Below, piece by piece: positions 38,841 to 47,893 of a stretch of DNA of 64,000 bases. The notes below the pieces were generated by a model. The model saw nothing but the letters and a program-made list of their open reading frames with translations, ran no database searches and had not been told where the DNA came from. This DNA is from Myxococcus stipitatus. Lineage in GTDB: Bacteria > Myxococcota > Myxococcia > Myxococcales > Myxococcaceae. The stretch spans positions 3,100,001-3,164,000 of the forward strand of contig NZ_CP147913.1 of assembly GCF_037414475.1 (NCBI RefSeq). Reading direction: 5' to 3'. A program made the position numbers and the translations under genes. How positions within the stretch are numbered: the stretch's first letter is position 1; the number at the start of each line of letters is the position of its first letter.

Positions 38841-40138
38841 CGGCGGCCGATGCCGAAGTACGTGAAGCCCAGCTCGCGCATGCGCGCCGGGTCGAACACG
38901 TTGCGACCGTCGAAGATGACCGGCGCCTTCATCAGCGCCTTCATGCGCTCGAAGTCCGGGTGGCGGAACTCGTTCCACTCCGTCACCACGAAGAGCGCGT
39001 CCACGCCCTCGAGCGCCTCGTAGGGGACGCTGGCGTAGCGGATGCGGTCGCCGAAGACGCGCTTCGCCGAGTGCGTGGCCACCGGGTCGTGCGCCACCAC
39101 CGTCGCGCCCTTGCCGATGAGGCCCTCGATGACGTCGATGGACGGCGCCTCGCGCATGTCGTCCGTCTTCGGCTTGAAGGCCAGGCCCCACACGCCGAAC
39201 TTCTTGCCCTCCAGTGAACCGCCGAAGTGCTTGGTGGCCTTGTTCACCAAGAGCTTCTTCTGCCGCTCATTGGTGCGCTCCACGGCGCGCAGCAAATCCA
39301 GCTCCAGGCCGAACTCGCGCGCGGTGGCGCCCAGCGCCTTCACGTCCTTGGGGAAGCACGAGCCGCCGTAGCCCACGCCCGGGAACAGGAACGGGTAACC
39401 GATGCGCCGGTCCGAGCCCAGGCCCTTGCGCACGAAGTCCACGTCCGCGCCCACCTTCTCGCAGAGCGCGGAGATGTCGTTCATGAACGAGATGCGCGTG
39501 GCGAGCATCGCGTTGGCGGCGTACTTGGTCAGCTCCGCCGAGCGCGTGTCCATGAACAGCACCGGGTTCTCCGTGCGCACGAAGGGGGCGTACAATTCGC
39601 CCATCACCTTGCGCGCGCGCTCGGAGTCCACGCCGATGACGACGCGGTCCGGCTTGAGGAAGTCGTCCAGCGCGGCGCCTTCCTTGAGGAACTCCGGGTT
39701 GGAGACGACGTCGAACTCGATGCTCGTCACCTTGCGGATGCTCTCGCGAACCTTGTCCGCGGTGCCCACCGGCACGGTGCTCTTGTCGACGACGACCGTG
39801 TACTGCTTCATCGCCTTGCCAATCTGCTCGGCGGCGGCCAGCACGTACTGGAGGTCGGCGTCGCCGCTCTCACCCTCGGGCGTGCCCACGGCGATGAAGA
39901 CGACGTGCGCGTTGGAGACGGCCTCCGGCAAGTCCCGCGTGAAGAACAGGCGCTTCTCGCGCACGTTCTTCTTGATGAGCTCCTCGAGACCCGGCTCGTA
40001 GATGGGCACCTCGCCCGCCTGGAGCATGCGAATCTTCCGCTCGTCGATATCCACGCACGTGACGTCGTTGCCCGAGTCCGCGAAGCAGGTGCCCGCGACC
40101 AGGCCGACGTAGCCCGTTCCGATGATGGCAATACGCAT
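38837..40138 (-). CDS. ugd: UDP-glucose 6-dehydrogenase
   Basis: Ugd oxidises UDP-glucose to UDP-glucuronate with two NAD. The 433-residue enzyme shows the NAD-binding MRIAIIGTGYVGLVAGTCFA, the catalytic Lys204 and Asn208 in AELTKYAANAMLATR, and the nucleophile Cys261 in GVGYGGSCFPKDVKAL. All key residues are intact. It provides an acidic sugar precursor for the surrounding glycan genes and is coupled to the downstream acyltransferase. Confidence 0.97.
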   Translation of the reverse strand: MRIAIIGTGYVGLVAGTCFADSGNDVTCVDIDERKIRMLQAGEVPIYEPGLEELIKKNVREKRLFFTRDLPEAVSNAHVVFIAVGTPEGESGDADLQYVLAAAEQIGKAMKQYTVVVDKSTVPVGTADKVRESIRKVTSIEFDVVSNPEFLKEGAALDDFLKPDRVVIGVDSERARKVMGELYAPFVRTENPVLFMDTRSAELTKYAANAMLATRISFMNDISALCEKVGADVDFVRKGLGSDRRIGYPFLFPGVGYGGSCFPKDVKALGATAREFGLELDLLRAVERTNERQKKLLVNKATKHFGGSLEGKKFGVWGLAFKPKTDDMREAPSIDVIEGLIGKGATVVAHDPVATHSAKRVFGDRIRYASVPYEALEGVDALFVVTEWNEFRHPDFERMKALMKAPVIFDGRNVFDPARMRELGFTYFGIGRR

Positions 40139-40239
40139 TGAAAGAGTCCCAGTGTGGCGGTGTCTTGGCTGGAACTCATACGCCGGGACGCGCTCGGAAA
40201 GAAAGCCCGTCCCAGGGCTGGCCGGGCAACCGGGCGGGC

Positions 40240-41211
40240 CTACTGTCCAGTGAGCAGACGCCGCACTCTTTCCAATCCCTTGAGAGCCGACGTCTGCCCG
40301 GGGGTGCTGATTGGACCCACCACCGTGCGGTCTAGAAGTTCACGGGTGGCTCGGCGCAGGGGAGGCAGCGCGGCGGTGGCGTCCGGGGCGGCCTCGGGGA
40401 AGAGGCGGGCGACGATGGACAGCGACGTGTAGAGGGCGCGCTCCAGGCGCCACTCGGAGGCGCGGGCGAGCAGCGCCGGGATGTCGAGCGGGCGGGAGTA
40501 CACACCCCCCATCCACTTGGCGCCCGTGACAAGTTCGCGAAGGTCGATGAAGGACAGCCAGGGTACGTCATACCCCTGACGTGCGTGCTCCAGGCAGACG
40601 AGCAGGACGGAGTCCTCGAGGTCCGCGCGGAACATGGAGGGCCCGTAGACCTTCATGGGTTTCGCGCGGTCGATGATGCCCAGGGCCTGCTCGCGGCGCT
40701 GGGGGCCGAGGATATCGGAGTAGAGGGAGATGGAGGTGCGGCCGTCGGTGACGACCTTGGTGGCGCCGCTGTGCGAGGGGACCGAGTCGGGGCGGAACTC
40801 GTGGTTGGAGAGGAAGCCGGCGAAGCCGTCCACGTCCATGCGGCGCATGAGGAGCTGGAGGTCGAGGACAGGGCGGAAGCCGATGTGCGGGTAGAGGGCC
40901 TCGGCGAAGGCGGCGGCGCCCATGAGAACGAGCTTGCGGCCCTGGAGCTCGTCGACGACCTGCTTGAAGTTGACGAGCTTCATCACGTTGTCGTTGACGG
41001 AGCCCTGGTAGACGGCGAGGAGCCGGTCACGAGCCCACTCGGGGGCGGCGGTGGGGCCCAGGCGGTACTCGAGGTTGTAGGCGGCGAGCGGCGCCAGGCC
41101 CTGGGCGATGGCCCAGTCGACATACTCATCCCAGGGCGCGCCCTTGAGGGCACCTCGCGGAGGGTCGAACGAGGCGAGGACGCGGAAGGTGTCGAGCAGG
41201 CTGAGCGGCAT
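40240..41211 (-). CDS. nucleotidyltransferase-fold protein (PF14907-like), catalytic residues degraded
   Basis: The 323-residue protein aligns with its neighbour at 41723-42745 around KLVLMGAAAFAEALYP and RPVLDLQLLM. In the neighbour this block reads LLKGYGLSRRLYP and RDVDLLV, the nucleotidyltransferase signature. Here the Lys before Gly is Met97, and the second Asp of the DxD pair is Gln119 (Asp117 remains), so it may be a non-catalytic partner. The ATG at 41211 is the first in a conserved context (MPLSLLDTFRVLASFD). It lies in the glycan block, minus strand. Confidence 0.72.
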   Translation of the reverse strand: MPLSLLDTFRVLASFDPPRGALKGAPWDEYVDWAIAQGLAPLAAYNLEYRLGPTAAPEWARDRLLAVYQGSVNDNVMKLVNFKQVVDELQGRKLVLMGAAAFAEALYPHIGFRPVLDLQLLMRRMDVDGFAGFLSNHEFRPDSVPSHSGATKVVTDGRTSISLYSDILGPQRREQALGIIDRAKPMKVYGPSMFRADLEDSVLLVCLEHARQGYDVPWLSFIDLRELVTGAKWMGGVYSRPLDIPALLARASEWRLERALYTSLSIVARLFPEAAPDATAALPPLRRATRELLDRTVVGPISTPGQTSALKGLERVRRLLTGQ

Positions 41212-41318
41212 GGTGGCCCCCTTTAACGGGCTCACCGCATGGCCTGCAATCACTGCCTGAGTCCCCCGGGGCGCGGACAGTGGCGGACACCGGACAGTGC
41301 CCGGCCCCCGAGTGCGAC

Positions 41319-41621
41319 TCAAAGGGCCCTCAGCCACTCCTCAATCAGCCCTCCCCATTCCGCCCGGATGAAGGCCATCAACGCCAGGTACGGGATGACG
41401 GACAACGCACAGGTCAAGAGCCAGAGGAACGCGAAGAGTTGATGGTGACGCGCGCGGATGGGGCCCTTCGCGAAGAAGTACCGGCTCAACTCGCTCGAGC
41501 GTCGAGGCAGCCGCCCGACAATCGCGGCCCCTCCGAAAATCCGCGCGCCCGCGACTCCCATCAGGGCGCCCAGGAAAGCCCCGGTCCCCATCACCCCTGA
41601 GAACAGTGCTTCGAGTGTCAT
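41319..41621 (-). CDS. small membrane protein of unknown function
   Basis: The 100-residue product from the ATG at 41621 (GGAG nine bases upstream) has two hydrophobic regions: a Gly/Ala-rich N-terminal helix (LFSGVMGTGAFLGALMGVAG) and a stronger one near the C-terminus (LFAFLWLLTCALSVIPYLAL). They are joined by a basic loop (GRLPRRSSELSRYFFAKG). An upstream ATG at 41681 adds 20 residues but lacks a ribosome site. It sits between two nucleotidyltransferase-fold genes in the same direction; no family recognised. Confidence 0.6.
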   Translation of the reverse strand: MTLEALFSGVMGTGAFLGALMGVAGARIFGGAAIVGRLPRRSSELSRYFFAKGPIRARHHQLFAFLWLLTCALSVIPYLALMAFIRAEWGGLIEEWLRAL

Positions 41622-41722
41622 CGTGCTGCTCTCCGTCACATCCGGCGCAATGACACTACCTTGGGGACCCTCCATCTTCATCCGTCATGGGGGCAGAGAG
41701 TGGAGGCACTGTAGCGAGTGAC

Positions 41723-42745
41723 TTAACGCCCCTCTCTGAACGCGGTCTCCAGGCGACGCAGGGCATAGCGCGCCATCGCGGTGGGCTTGGGTGCCAGGAG
41801 CAGCTTCGCGGCGACCCAGGCGGGCTTGCTGTGCACGAGCTCCGCGCCCACCAACCGCGGCTCCGTGAAGAAGCGCTCCGCCAGGATTCGCTGCCACACA
41901 GGCGGAGCCAGCGCTGACAGCACCGTATCCGGAACGGTTGCCCCGAGCAGCCGCCTCGCGGCGTCCCAGGCGTACCAGACCATCAGCGGCAGCTCCGTGC
42001 CCTGGGCTCTTTCGACCACTCGAGCCCAATCCAACGCGTGCCCCGCGAGCAGCTTCAAATCGAAGAGCCACGCCATCCGCTGCAAGAGGTGATTGCTCGC
42101 GTGCAGCGCCAGGTACACGGCTTCGTCCTCGGGGCGCAGCCACTTCACACGACGCCCCTCGAGTTCACCCTCCGCCGCTCGCGCCACCAGCGCATCACCC
42201 TCCAACGCCTGCCCCCATCCCGCGAGCGCTCGGAAGTGCAACTCCACGAGCCCCGCTGGCCCTTCCATCTCGATGTGGTGTGAGTCGGCCTCCGCGTACT
42301 TTCCATCACGCGAGGCTCGGACGGTCAGCCCCAATCCCGAGAGGGCTCGCGTCGCCGTGGGCACATCATGGCGCGACACCAACAGGTCCACGTCTCGCGT
42401 CGCACGCTGGAGCGGATCCGGATACAGCCTCCGCGACAACCCATAGCCCTTGAGCAACACAGGCACCACGCCCTCGGAGGCCAGGGCGTCCAGGCTCCGC
42501 AGCAACAGCGCCTTCACCTGGAGCACACGCGCCGCGCCCGTGAGCGACTCCCTGCGCAGCAACGCGCTCGCATCCGTGGGCAACTCCCAACCCACCTGCC
42601 CCACCGCATGGGCCACGAAACCCGCCAGCCCGTGACGTACGGCCGCGCGCACGAACTCGGTGGCCGCGGCCCCCTCGGGCGCACGTGTGTCCGGTGGCAA
42701 CGGCCAGGACCGCAGCAAGTCCACGAGGGCGTGCGAGCCCGCCAT
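41723..42745 (-). CDS. uncharacterised nucleotidyltransferase (PF14907-like), motifs intact
   Basis: The 340-residue protein shows the nucleotidyltransferase-fold signature PVLLKGYGLSRRLYPDPLQR followed by ATRDVDLLV (Lys99, Asp118, Asp120), typical of the uncharacterised NTP_transf_5 group found in polysaccharide and peptide-modification clusters. The middle carries HHIEMEGPAGLVELHFRAL and HASNHLLQRMAWLFDLKLL, also seen in the group. The reaction is not established for the family. The gene starts 3 bp after the PHPT gene, so the two are almost certainly co-expressed. Confidence 0.8.
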   Translation of the reverse strand: MAGSHALVDLLRSWPLPPDTRAPEGAAATEFVRAAVRHGLAGFVAHAVGQVGWELPTDASALLRRESLTGAARVLQVKALLLRSLDALASEGVVPVLLKGYGLSRRLYPDPLQRATRDVDLLVSRHDVPTATRALSGLGLTVRASRDGKYAEADSHHIEMEGPAGLVELHFRALAGWGQALEGDALVARAAEGELEGRRVKWLRPEDEAVYLALHASNHLLQRMAWLFDLKLLAGHALDWARVVERAQGTELPLMVWYAWDAARRLLGATVPDTVLSALAPPVWQRILAERFFTEPRLVGAELVHSKPAWVAAKLLLAPKPTAMARYALRRLETAFREGR

Positions 42746-42748
42746 TGC

Positions 42749-44233
42749 TCAGCGCCTCAAGACAACAACCCGCGCGGGGTCCGCGTCGGCGAGCGCGAGC
42801 AGCCGCGAGGAGCGCTCGGCCACCGCGTCCGCCACCAACTCCAGGGCCAGTTCTTCATCGCGGCTCGTGCCGTTGCGTCCGTTGGACCATGCCAGCGACA
42901 ACGCACCAATCACCACGTCCCCGTCCTTCACATCGAGGCGCAGGTCGAACGACAGCGATTGGCTCGGGGCACGCTGAGTCTCGAAGACGATGCCCTCGGT
43001 GAGCTCGTCCCGGACGTGCTGGAAACGAAGCTCGAGCCTCGACACCTCGAGTCCGTCCGCCAGCGCTCGGACCGCGTTCCAGACCTCTTGCAAGGAGCGC
43101 GCGGCACGGACCGACGCGGAGACTTCCTTCACCAGCGAACGCAACCGGATGTTGCGCTGACGGGCCTGCTGCATGTCCCCGGCGCGCGCCAGGTCCAGGT
43201 AGCCCAGCTTGCGCATCAACACCACGATGACCACGCCCATGCCGCTGAGCAGCAGTGCGCTCTGCACGCTGTTGGCGAAGTTCAAGCCCAGCGCCGTCAA
43301 CGTGAAGAGTCCGCACAGCCCATAGAGCACCAACACCGTGGAGCGGTGGCTGAGCACCATGCGGCTCATGATGCGGTGGTGGATGTGCTCCTTGTCCGCG
43401 CTGAACAGCGGGCGCCCCATGAGCGAGCGGCGCACCACGGCGAGCAGCGTGTCCATGATGGGCAGGCCCAACGCCATCACGGGCACGAGCATGGCCACGG
43501 CCGTGCCGCTCTTGGTGCTCGTCTTGATGGACACGGCCGCAAGCACGAAGCCCAGGAACATGCTGCCCGTGTCCCCCATGAAGATGGAGGCCGGGTTGAA
43601 GTTGAACACCAGGAACCCGAGGATGGCGCCCGCGAGCGCCGCCATCAGCAGGCACAGCAGGATGTCCCCTCGGGCGAGCGCGAGGATGAAGTTGGTGCTG
43701 ACGCCGAAGAAGGCGACGCCACCCGCGAGCCCATCCAGACCATCAATCAGGTTGAGCGCGTTGACGACGCCCACCATCCAGAACACGGTGAACGGCAAGC
43801 CGAGCACGCCCAGGGACAACTCCGGGCCGAAGGGATTGGCGATGACCTCGATGCGGAAGTCGAGGGCATACAGGCCGAGCGCCACCAGGAACTGCACCGT
43901 GAACTTGAGCCGGGCGTTCGCGCCGCGAAGGTCGTCATAGAGCCCGAGCGCCGCGATGGCCGCGCCGCCCAGGAAGAGGCCGTAGACGAGCTCCGTGTGG
44001 AGGCGGAAGTGATGCCCCACGCCGGAGTCCACGAGGAACAGCGCGCACAGCGGGGCGAAGAAGCCCGCGACGATTCCGATTCCACCCAGCCTCGGAATGG
44101 GCCGGACATGGACCTTGCGGCTGGAGCTGACCGGGTCCATCCACCCCCGGGCACGGGCCTGATTGCGCACGAAGTACGTGAGCAACAGGGCCACCGCCAG
44201 AGAGAGAAGGAATGCGACGAAGAACGTGATCAT
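42749..44233 (-). CDS. polyprenyl-phosphate N-acetylhexosamine-1-phosphate transferase (WecA/MraY family) with GAF-like C-terminus
   Basis: The enzyme moves a HexNAc-1-phosphate from a UDP-sugar to undecaprenyl phosphate, the first step of glycan repeat assembly. Family motifs are all present: HVRPIPRLGG (42-51), Asp100-Asp101, NLIDGLDG (161-168), GDTGS (220-224) and HIHH (283-286). WecA proteins end near residue 360. Here about 130 more residues follow, with an alpha/beta pattern and a closing helix (SRDEELALELVADAVAERSS) resembling a GAF domain. The ATG at 44233 opens the first membrane helix. Confidence 0.9.
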   Translation of the reverse strand: MITFFVAFLLSLAVALLLTYFVRNQARARGWMDPVSSSRKVHVRPIPRLGGIGIVAGFFAPLCALFLVDSGVGHHFRLHTELVYGLFLGGAAIAALGLYDDLRGANARLKFTVQFLVALGLYALDFRIEVIANPFGPELSLGVLGLPFTVFWMVGVVNALNLIDGLDGLAGGVAFFGVSTNFILALARGDILLCLLMAALAGAILGFLVFNFNPASIFMGDTGSMFLGFVLAAVSIKTSTKSGTAVAMLVPVMALGLPIMDTLLAVVRRSLMGRPLFSADKEHIHHRIMSRMVLSHRSTVLVLYGLCGLFTLTALGLNFANSVQSALLLSGMGVVIVVLMRKLGYLDLARAGDMQQARQRNIRLRSLVKEVSASVRAARSLQEVWNAVRALADGLEVSRLELRFQHVRDELTEGIVFETQRAPSQSLSFDLRLDVKDGDVVIGALSLAWSNGRNGTSRDEELALELVADAVAERSSRLLALADADPARVVVLRR

Positions 44234-44681
44234 CGAGTTGTGCCGCGCCGCCCATGGTGGAGGCTGGCGTCACGGCGCGTCAATGAATGTCCTTGTGCGA
44301 CATAAGCGAGTGCGTCCAAGTTGACCCTCCCACGAGCGAACGTCACGCATTAGGTACACGCGCCCGCGCATGGCCTGAGCGGCACCGCCGGACTCCGGCG
44401 AAGTCCATCCCTGTAAGGTTCCTGGCCGATTGGAAACGGGCGTCTTCGAGCCTCCCGCCTGCCCTGCGACCAAGCCCTTCTCTGTCCGCTGTTGACGCCT
44501 TCGCGACGGGGGACAGAATGCGCCTCCTGCTTGTCCTCATGCGTTCCCGGTCCCGCGACACCCAACGAGTGCGTCACCCAGCAGGTCGCGCCACCCGAAG
44601 CACATCGACTCGCCGGGGCGCGGCGGTGCCCGCGTCGTGGGGTGCGGTCGACTGCCCGCTTTCAGATGGTGGAGCCGTTCG
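44234..44681. other. divergent intergenic region of the glycan locus
   Basis: A 448-bp gap between the divergent PHPT and acyltransferase genes. It probably holds both promoters, but no clear -35/-10 pair or sigma-54 element was found. A short plus-strand ORF from 44518 after a G-run (MRLLLVLMRSRSRDTQ) has no other support. No tRNA or riboswitch was recognised. Confidence 0.4.
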
Positions 44682-45791
44682 TTGACGCACGCTTCTGAAC
44701 GCAGAATGGATGGGCTGGACCTCCTGCGCGCCATCGCCATCCTGGGCGTGCTGGTCTTCCACGCGCCCAACGTCGTCCATGAGGCGGTGCCCTTCACGCT
44801 CAGGGCCGCCTTCGCGCATGGGTGGATGGGCGTGGACCTCTTCTTCGTCCTCTCCGGCTACCTCATCGGGCGGCAGGTCTTCGCGCCGGAGACCGACACG
44901 CCCCTGGGCTCGCAGCTGCGCACGTTCTGGATGAAGCGCTGGATGCGCACCCTGCCGCTGTACTTCGTGGTGCTCGCGCTCTACGCGCTCAAGCCCTGGG
45001 TGGTGGGCACGCCCTTCGTGGGCGGAGGCTGGCACTACGCGCTGTTCCTCCAGAACTTCTCGCTGCCGCGCGACTTCGTGCAGAGCTGGTCCTTGTGCGT
45101 GGAGGAGCACTTCTACGTGGTGCTGCCCTTGCTCGCCTTCGCATTGGGAGGGCGGCGCTGGCCCGCGTGGGCCTGGCTGGTGCCCGTGGGGCTGAGTGTC
45201 CTGGCCCGAGCCCTCTACGTCCGGGACCTTCCGCCGAACGAGCACCTGTCGACCTTCCCCGAGTTCGTGCCCTGGTCCACCGAGCAGCATCTGGACGGAC
45301 TCGCCATCGGCGTGTTCCTGGCACGGACCGCGCCGACTTGGAGACAGTGGCCGAGCCGCTGGCGCATCACCTGCGCCGCCGTGGGCGCGGTCCTGTTGGT
45401 GCTGACCGTGGCATGGCATGGCGCGTTCGTGACGACGACGAGCCATGTCTGGATATTCGGCGCGCTCGCGGCCGGCTTCGGCGCGGTGCTGGTGGGAATC
45501 GAGACACTGCGGCTTCCCCAGTGGCTCCGCTGGGGCATCTACCCGACGGCGCTGCTCTCCTATGGCGCCTATCTGTGGCATGGGCTCGTGGTCCGAGTCC
45601 TCGAACGTCTGGATTTGAGGCTGGGCGCGTGGGGGCTGGACCTCCTCGTGTTCCTGGCGCTCACGCTGGGCGTCTCGTGGGTGACCTATGTCACGGTGGA
45701 GAAACCCTTCCTCAAGCTCCGGGATGCGCTGCTCGCCCGAGGGGATGACGTGCGAGGAGCGCCGCGAGCCGGCATGGAGATACAACGATGA
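44682..45791 (+). CDS. membrane acyltransferase (acyltransferase_3 family)
   Basis: The 369-residue integral membrane protein has the N-terminal motif RRMDGLDLLRAIAILGVLVF followed by HAPN, and later LFFVLSGYLIGRQVF, defining features of glycan O-acyltransferases; about ten helices are visible. The conserved motif includes the Met at 44706, so the start is more likely the TTG at 44682, which has GGTGGAG seven bases upstream; ATG 44706 is the alternative. It is the first gene of a plus-strand trio and overlaps the following glycosyltransferase by 4 bp. Confidence 0.87.
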   Translation: MTHASERRMDGLDLLRAIAILGVLVFHAPNVVHEAVPFTLRAAFAHGWMGVDLFFVLSGYLIGRQVFAPETDTPLGSQLRTFWMKRWMRTLPLYFVVLALYALKPWVVGTPFVGGGWHYALFLQNFSLPRDFVQSWSLCVEEHFYVVLPLLAFALGGRRWPAWAWLVPVGLSVLARALYVRDLPPNEHLSTFPEFVPWSTEQHLDGLAIGVFLARTAPTWRQWPSRWRITCAAVGAVLLVLTVAWHGAFVTTTSHVWIFGALAAGFGAVLVGIETLRLPQWLRWGIYPTALLSYGAYLWHGLVVRVLERLDLRLGAWGLDLLVFLALTLGVSWVTYVTVEKPFLKLRDALLARGDDVRGAPRAGMEIQR

Positions 45792-46753
45792 GCCAGCCTG
45801 GCGTCACCTTGGTCATCCCCACGTACAACGGCGCGCGGCGTGTCGAGGCTCCGCTGCAGGCGTTGCTCGCGCAGCAGGCGCCGAGTGACTGCTTCGAGGT
45901 CGTCGTCGTGGACAACAACTCGACGGACGGCACGTCGCGCGTGGTCGAAGCGAGCCCGTCCGTGGCGGGGTTGCGTCAGCGAGGCGTCGAGGTCCGGGTC
46001 GTCTCCGAGACCCGGCAGGGGCTTCTCTTCGCGCGGCTGTGCGGCATCCAGAGCGCGCGCCGGGACGTCGTCTGCTTCCTCGACGATGACAACGTCCCCG
46101 AGCCGAACTTCGTCGCGGATGGGCTGGCGCTCTTCCAGGACGAGCACGTCGGCGTCGTGGTGTCGCGGCTGTATCCTCGCTACGAGACGCAGCCGCCTCC
46201 GAGCATCTCCCGGCGGGAGCATCTGCTCGCCATCAACCATCGGCTGGGGGATGCCCCCATCGACTTCGGCGCGGCGGCCACGATTGCCCCCACGATTGGA
46301 GCCGGGCTGTGGTTGCGCCGAGCCGCGTTCCTGGAGGCGGTGCCCTGGCGTACGCCGGAGCAGCTCATGCCTGACCGGCTCGGCGAGCAGCTCTTGAGCG
46401 GTGGGGACATCGAGTTCGGTTACTTGCTGGGCAAGGCCGGACATCGGCGCGTCTATTCTCCAGCGCTGAAAGTGTGGCACCTCATCCCCCGCTCGCGATT
46501 CGAGACCCGGTACTTCCTCCGGCTCATCGTGGGAGTGGTGCGCAGCGAGAAGACGCTCGAGGCGCGCTACCTGGGCCGAACGTCCGCGGGCACCGGTCGG
46601 TTGAAGAACTGGGCGCGACTGGTTGGCGCGGGGCTCGCGAGTCCCGCGCTGGCACTGCGAGGAGACGCGGTCCGCGAGATTCTCTTCGTGCTGGCGAGCC
46701 GCTGGGCACAGGTGCAAGGGCCGTATTCACAGCTCCACGAGCCACGGCCATGA
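45788..46753 (+). CDS. glycosyltransferase family 2
   Basis: The 321-residue protein has a GT-A fold: the opening VTLVIPTYNGARRVEAPLQA, the nucleotide region VVVVDNNSTDGT, and the metal-binding acidic motif FLDDDNVPEPNF. It transfers a sugar from a nucleotide donor; neither donor nor acceptor can be told. The ATG overlaps the acyltransferase stop (ATGA) and its own stop overlaps the next acyltransferase start, so the three are translationally coupled. Confidence 0.9.
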   Translation: MSQPGVTLVIPTYNGARRVEAPLQALLAQQAPSDCFEVVVVDNNSTDGTSRVVEASPSVAGLRQRGVEVRVVSETRQGLLFARLCGIQSARRDVVCFLDDDNVPEPNFVADGLALFQDEHVGVVVSRLYPRYETQPPPSISRREHLLAINHRLGDAPIDFGAAATIAPTIGAGLWLRRAAFLEAVPWRTPEQLMPDRLGEQLLSGGDIEFGYLLGKAGHRRVYSPALKVWHLIPRSRFETRYFLRLIVGVVRSEKTLEARYLGRTSAGTGRLKNWARLVGAGLASPALALRGDAVREILFVLASRWAQVQGPYSQLHEPRP

Positions 46754-47835
46754 CCCTCTCGTCCCGCCCCACCTTGCGTGAGTGCATCGAAGGCCGGAGC
46801 AACAACCTGGACTTCCTTCGCTTCGCGGCGGCGTCGGGCGTCATCATCAGTCACGCGTTTCCGCTGGGAGAAGGTCCGAAGGAAGGAACAGAGCCGCTGA
46901 CTGTCTTCACCCATGGACAGGTGAGCCTGGGGATTGTCTGCGTTGCGGTGTTCCTGGTCATCAGCGGGGTCCTCATCTCGCGAAGCTGGGAGCGAGGACA
47001 GGACGCCCGTGGGTTCCTCCAGGCGAGGACACTGCGCATCTTCCCGGGGCTCGCGGTGTCGCTGGTGCTGACGGCCTTCGGACTGGGGGCCGCGTTCACC
47101 ACCTTGCCGTTGCGCGAGTACTTCGCGGCCTCGGAGACGTACACGTTCATCCTCCGCAACCTCACCCTGGTCGAGCCGCAGTGGGCGTTGCCGGGGGTGT
47201 TTCAATCGAACGTGTACGCGAGCGCGGTCAATGGCTCGCTGTGGACGTTGAAGTACGAAGTGGGCTTCTACCTGGTCGTTCTGGGGCTGGGGTTGGCGAA
47301 GCTGCTCAAGAAGGAATGGGCGCTCGCGGGGTGGTGCCTCACCGCGGGAGTGTCATTCCTTCACATTGGACGTTTGGGATTCTGGCCGGAGCTCGGGCTC
47401 TACTTCGGGGGCGGGATGGTGCTCTACCTCTGGAGGGACCGGGTGAGGATGAGCCCCTGGCTCGCACTGGCGTGTGTCGCCGTCCTGGCCGCCACTGCGA
47501 TGGCGGGCACGGGGCTCAAGGTGGCCATGGGTTCATGCGGGGCGTACATGGTGCTCTACCTCGCGTTCATCCCGAGCCGGCTCGCACACTTCGGACGCCA
47601 TGGGGACTTCTCCTACGGCGTCTACATCTATGCCTTTCCCGTGCAGCAAGCCGTCACGGCACTGGTGGGCGGCCCCATGCCGTGGTGGCAGAACGCATTG
47701 CTCTCGTTTCCCCCCACGCTGCTGCTTGGATTCCTGTCGTGGAGGTTCGTCGAACGTTGGGCCCTTCGGGTGAAACGGCGGTCGGGTGAAACATCCAAGC
47801 CGGCCGCCCTCCCCTCTCCCGGCCAGTCGATGTAG
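46750..47835 (+). CDS. membrane acyltransferase (acyltransferase_3 family)
   Basis: The 361-residue membrane protein contains RSNNLDFLRFAAASGVIISH followed by AFPLGEGPKEG, and VSLGIVCVAVFLVISGVLIS, matching glycan acyltransferases with the conserved His. The ATG at 46750 overlaps the GT2 stop; upstream frame is a shadow of that gene. It is the third acyltransferase_3 protein in 10 kb, suggesting a heavily O-acylated polymer or several glycans. It ends 58 bp before the convergent ROK gene. Confidence 0.88.
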   Translation: MTLSSRPTLRECIEGRSNNLDFLRFAAASGVIISHAFPLGEGPKEGTEPLTVFTHGQVSLGIVCVAVFLVISGVLISRSWERGQDARGFLQARTLRIFPGLAVSLVLTAFGLGAAFTTLPLREYFAASETYTFILRNLTLVEPQWALPGVFQSNVYASAVNGSLWTLKYEVGFYLVVLGLGLAKLLKKEWALAGWCLTAGVSFLHIGRLGFWPELGLYFGGGMVLYLWRDRVRMSPWLALACVAVLAATAMAGTGLKVAMGSCGAYMVLYLAFIPSRLAHFGRHGDFSYGVYIYAFPVQQAVTALVGGPMPWWQNALLSFPPTLLLGFLSWRFVERWALRVKRRSGETSKPAALPSPGQSM

Positions 47836-47893
47836 GGCGCCCACCAGGGTCGGCGCTCACGCTTCTCTCCCACGTCCCCACCCGGCGCACGGG

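Noticed and set aside
44518-44685. Short plus-strand ORF in the divergent glycan intergenic region (MRLLLVLMRSRSRDTQ...)
   Set aside because: Only a G-rich stretch precedes it. Composition turns Arg/Ser-rich as in random GC-rich sequence, and it overlaps the acyltransferase start; no terminator or conservation evidence.
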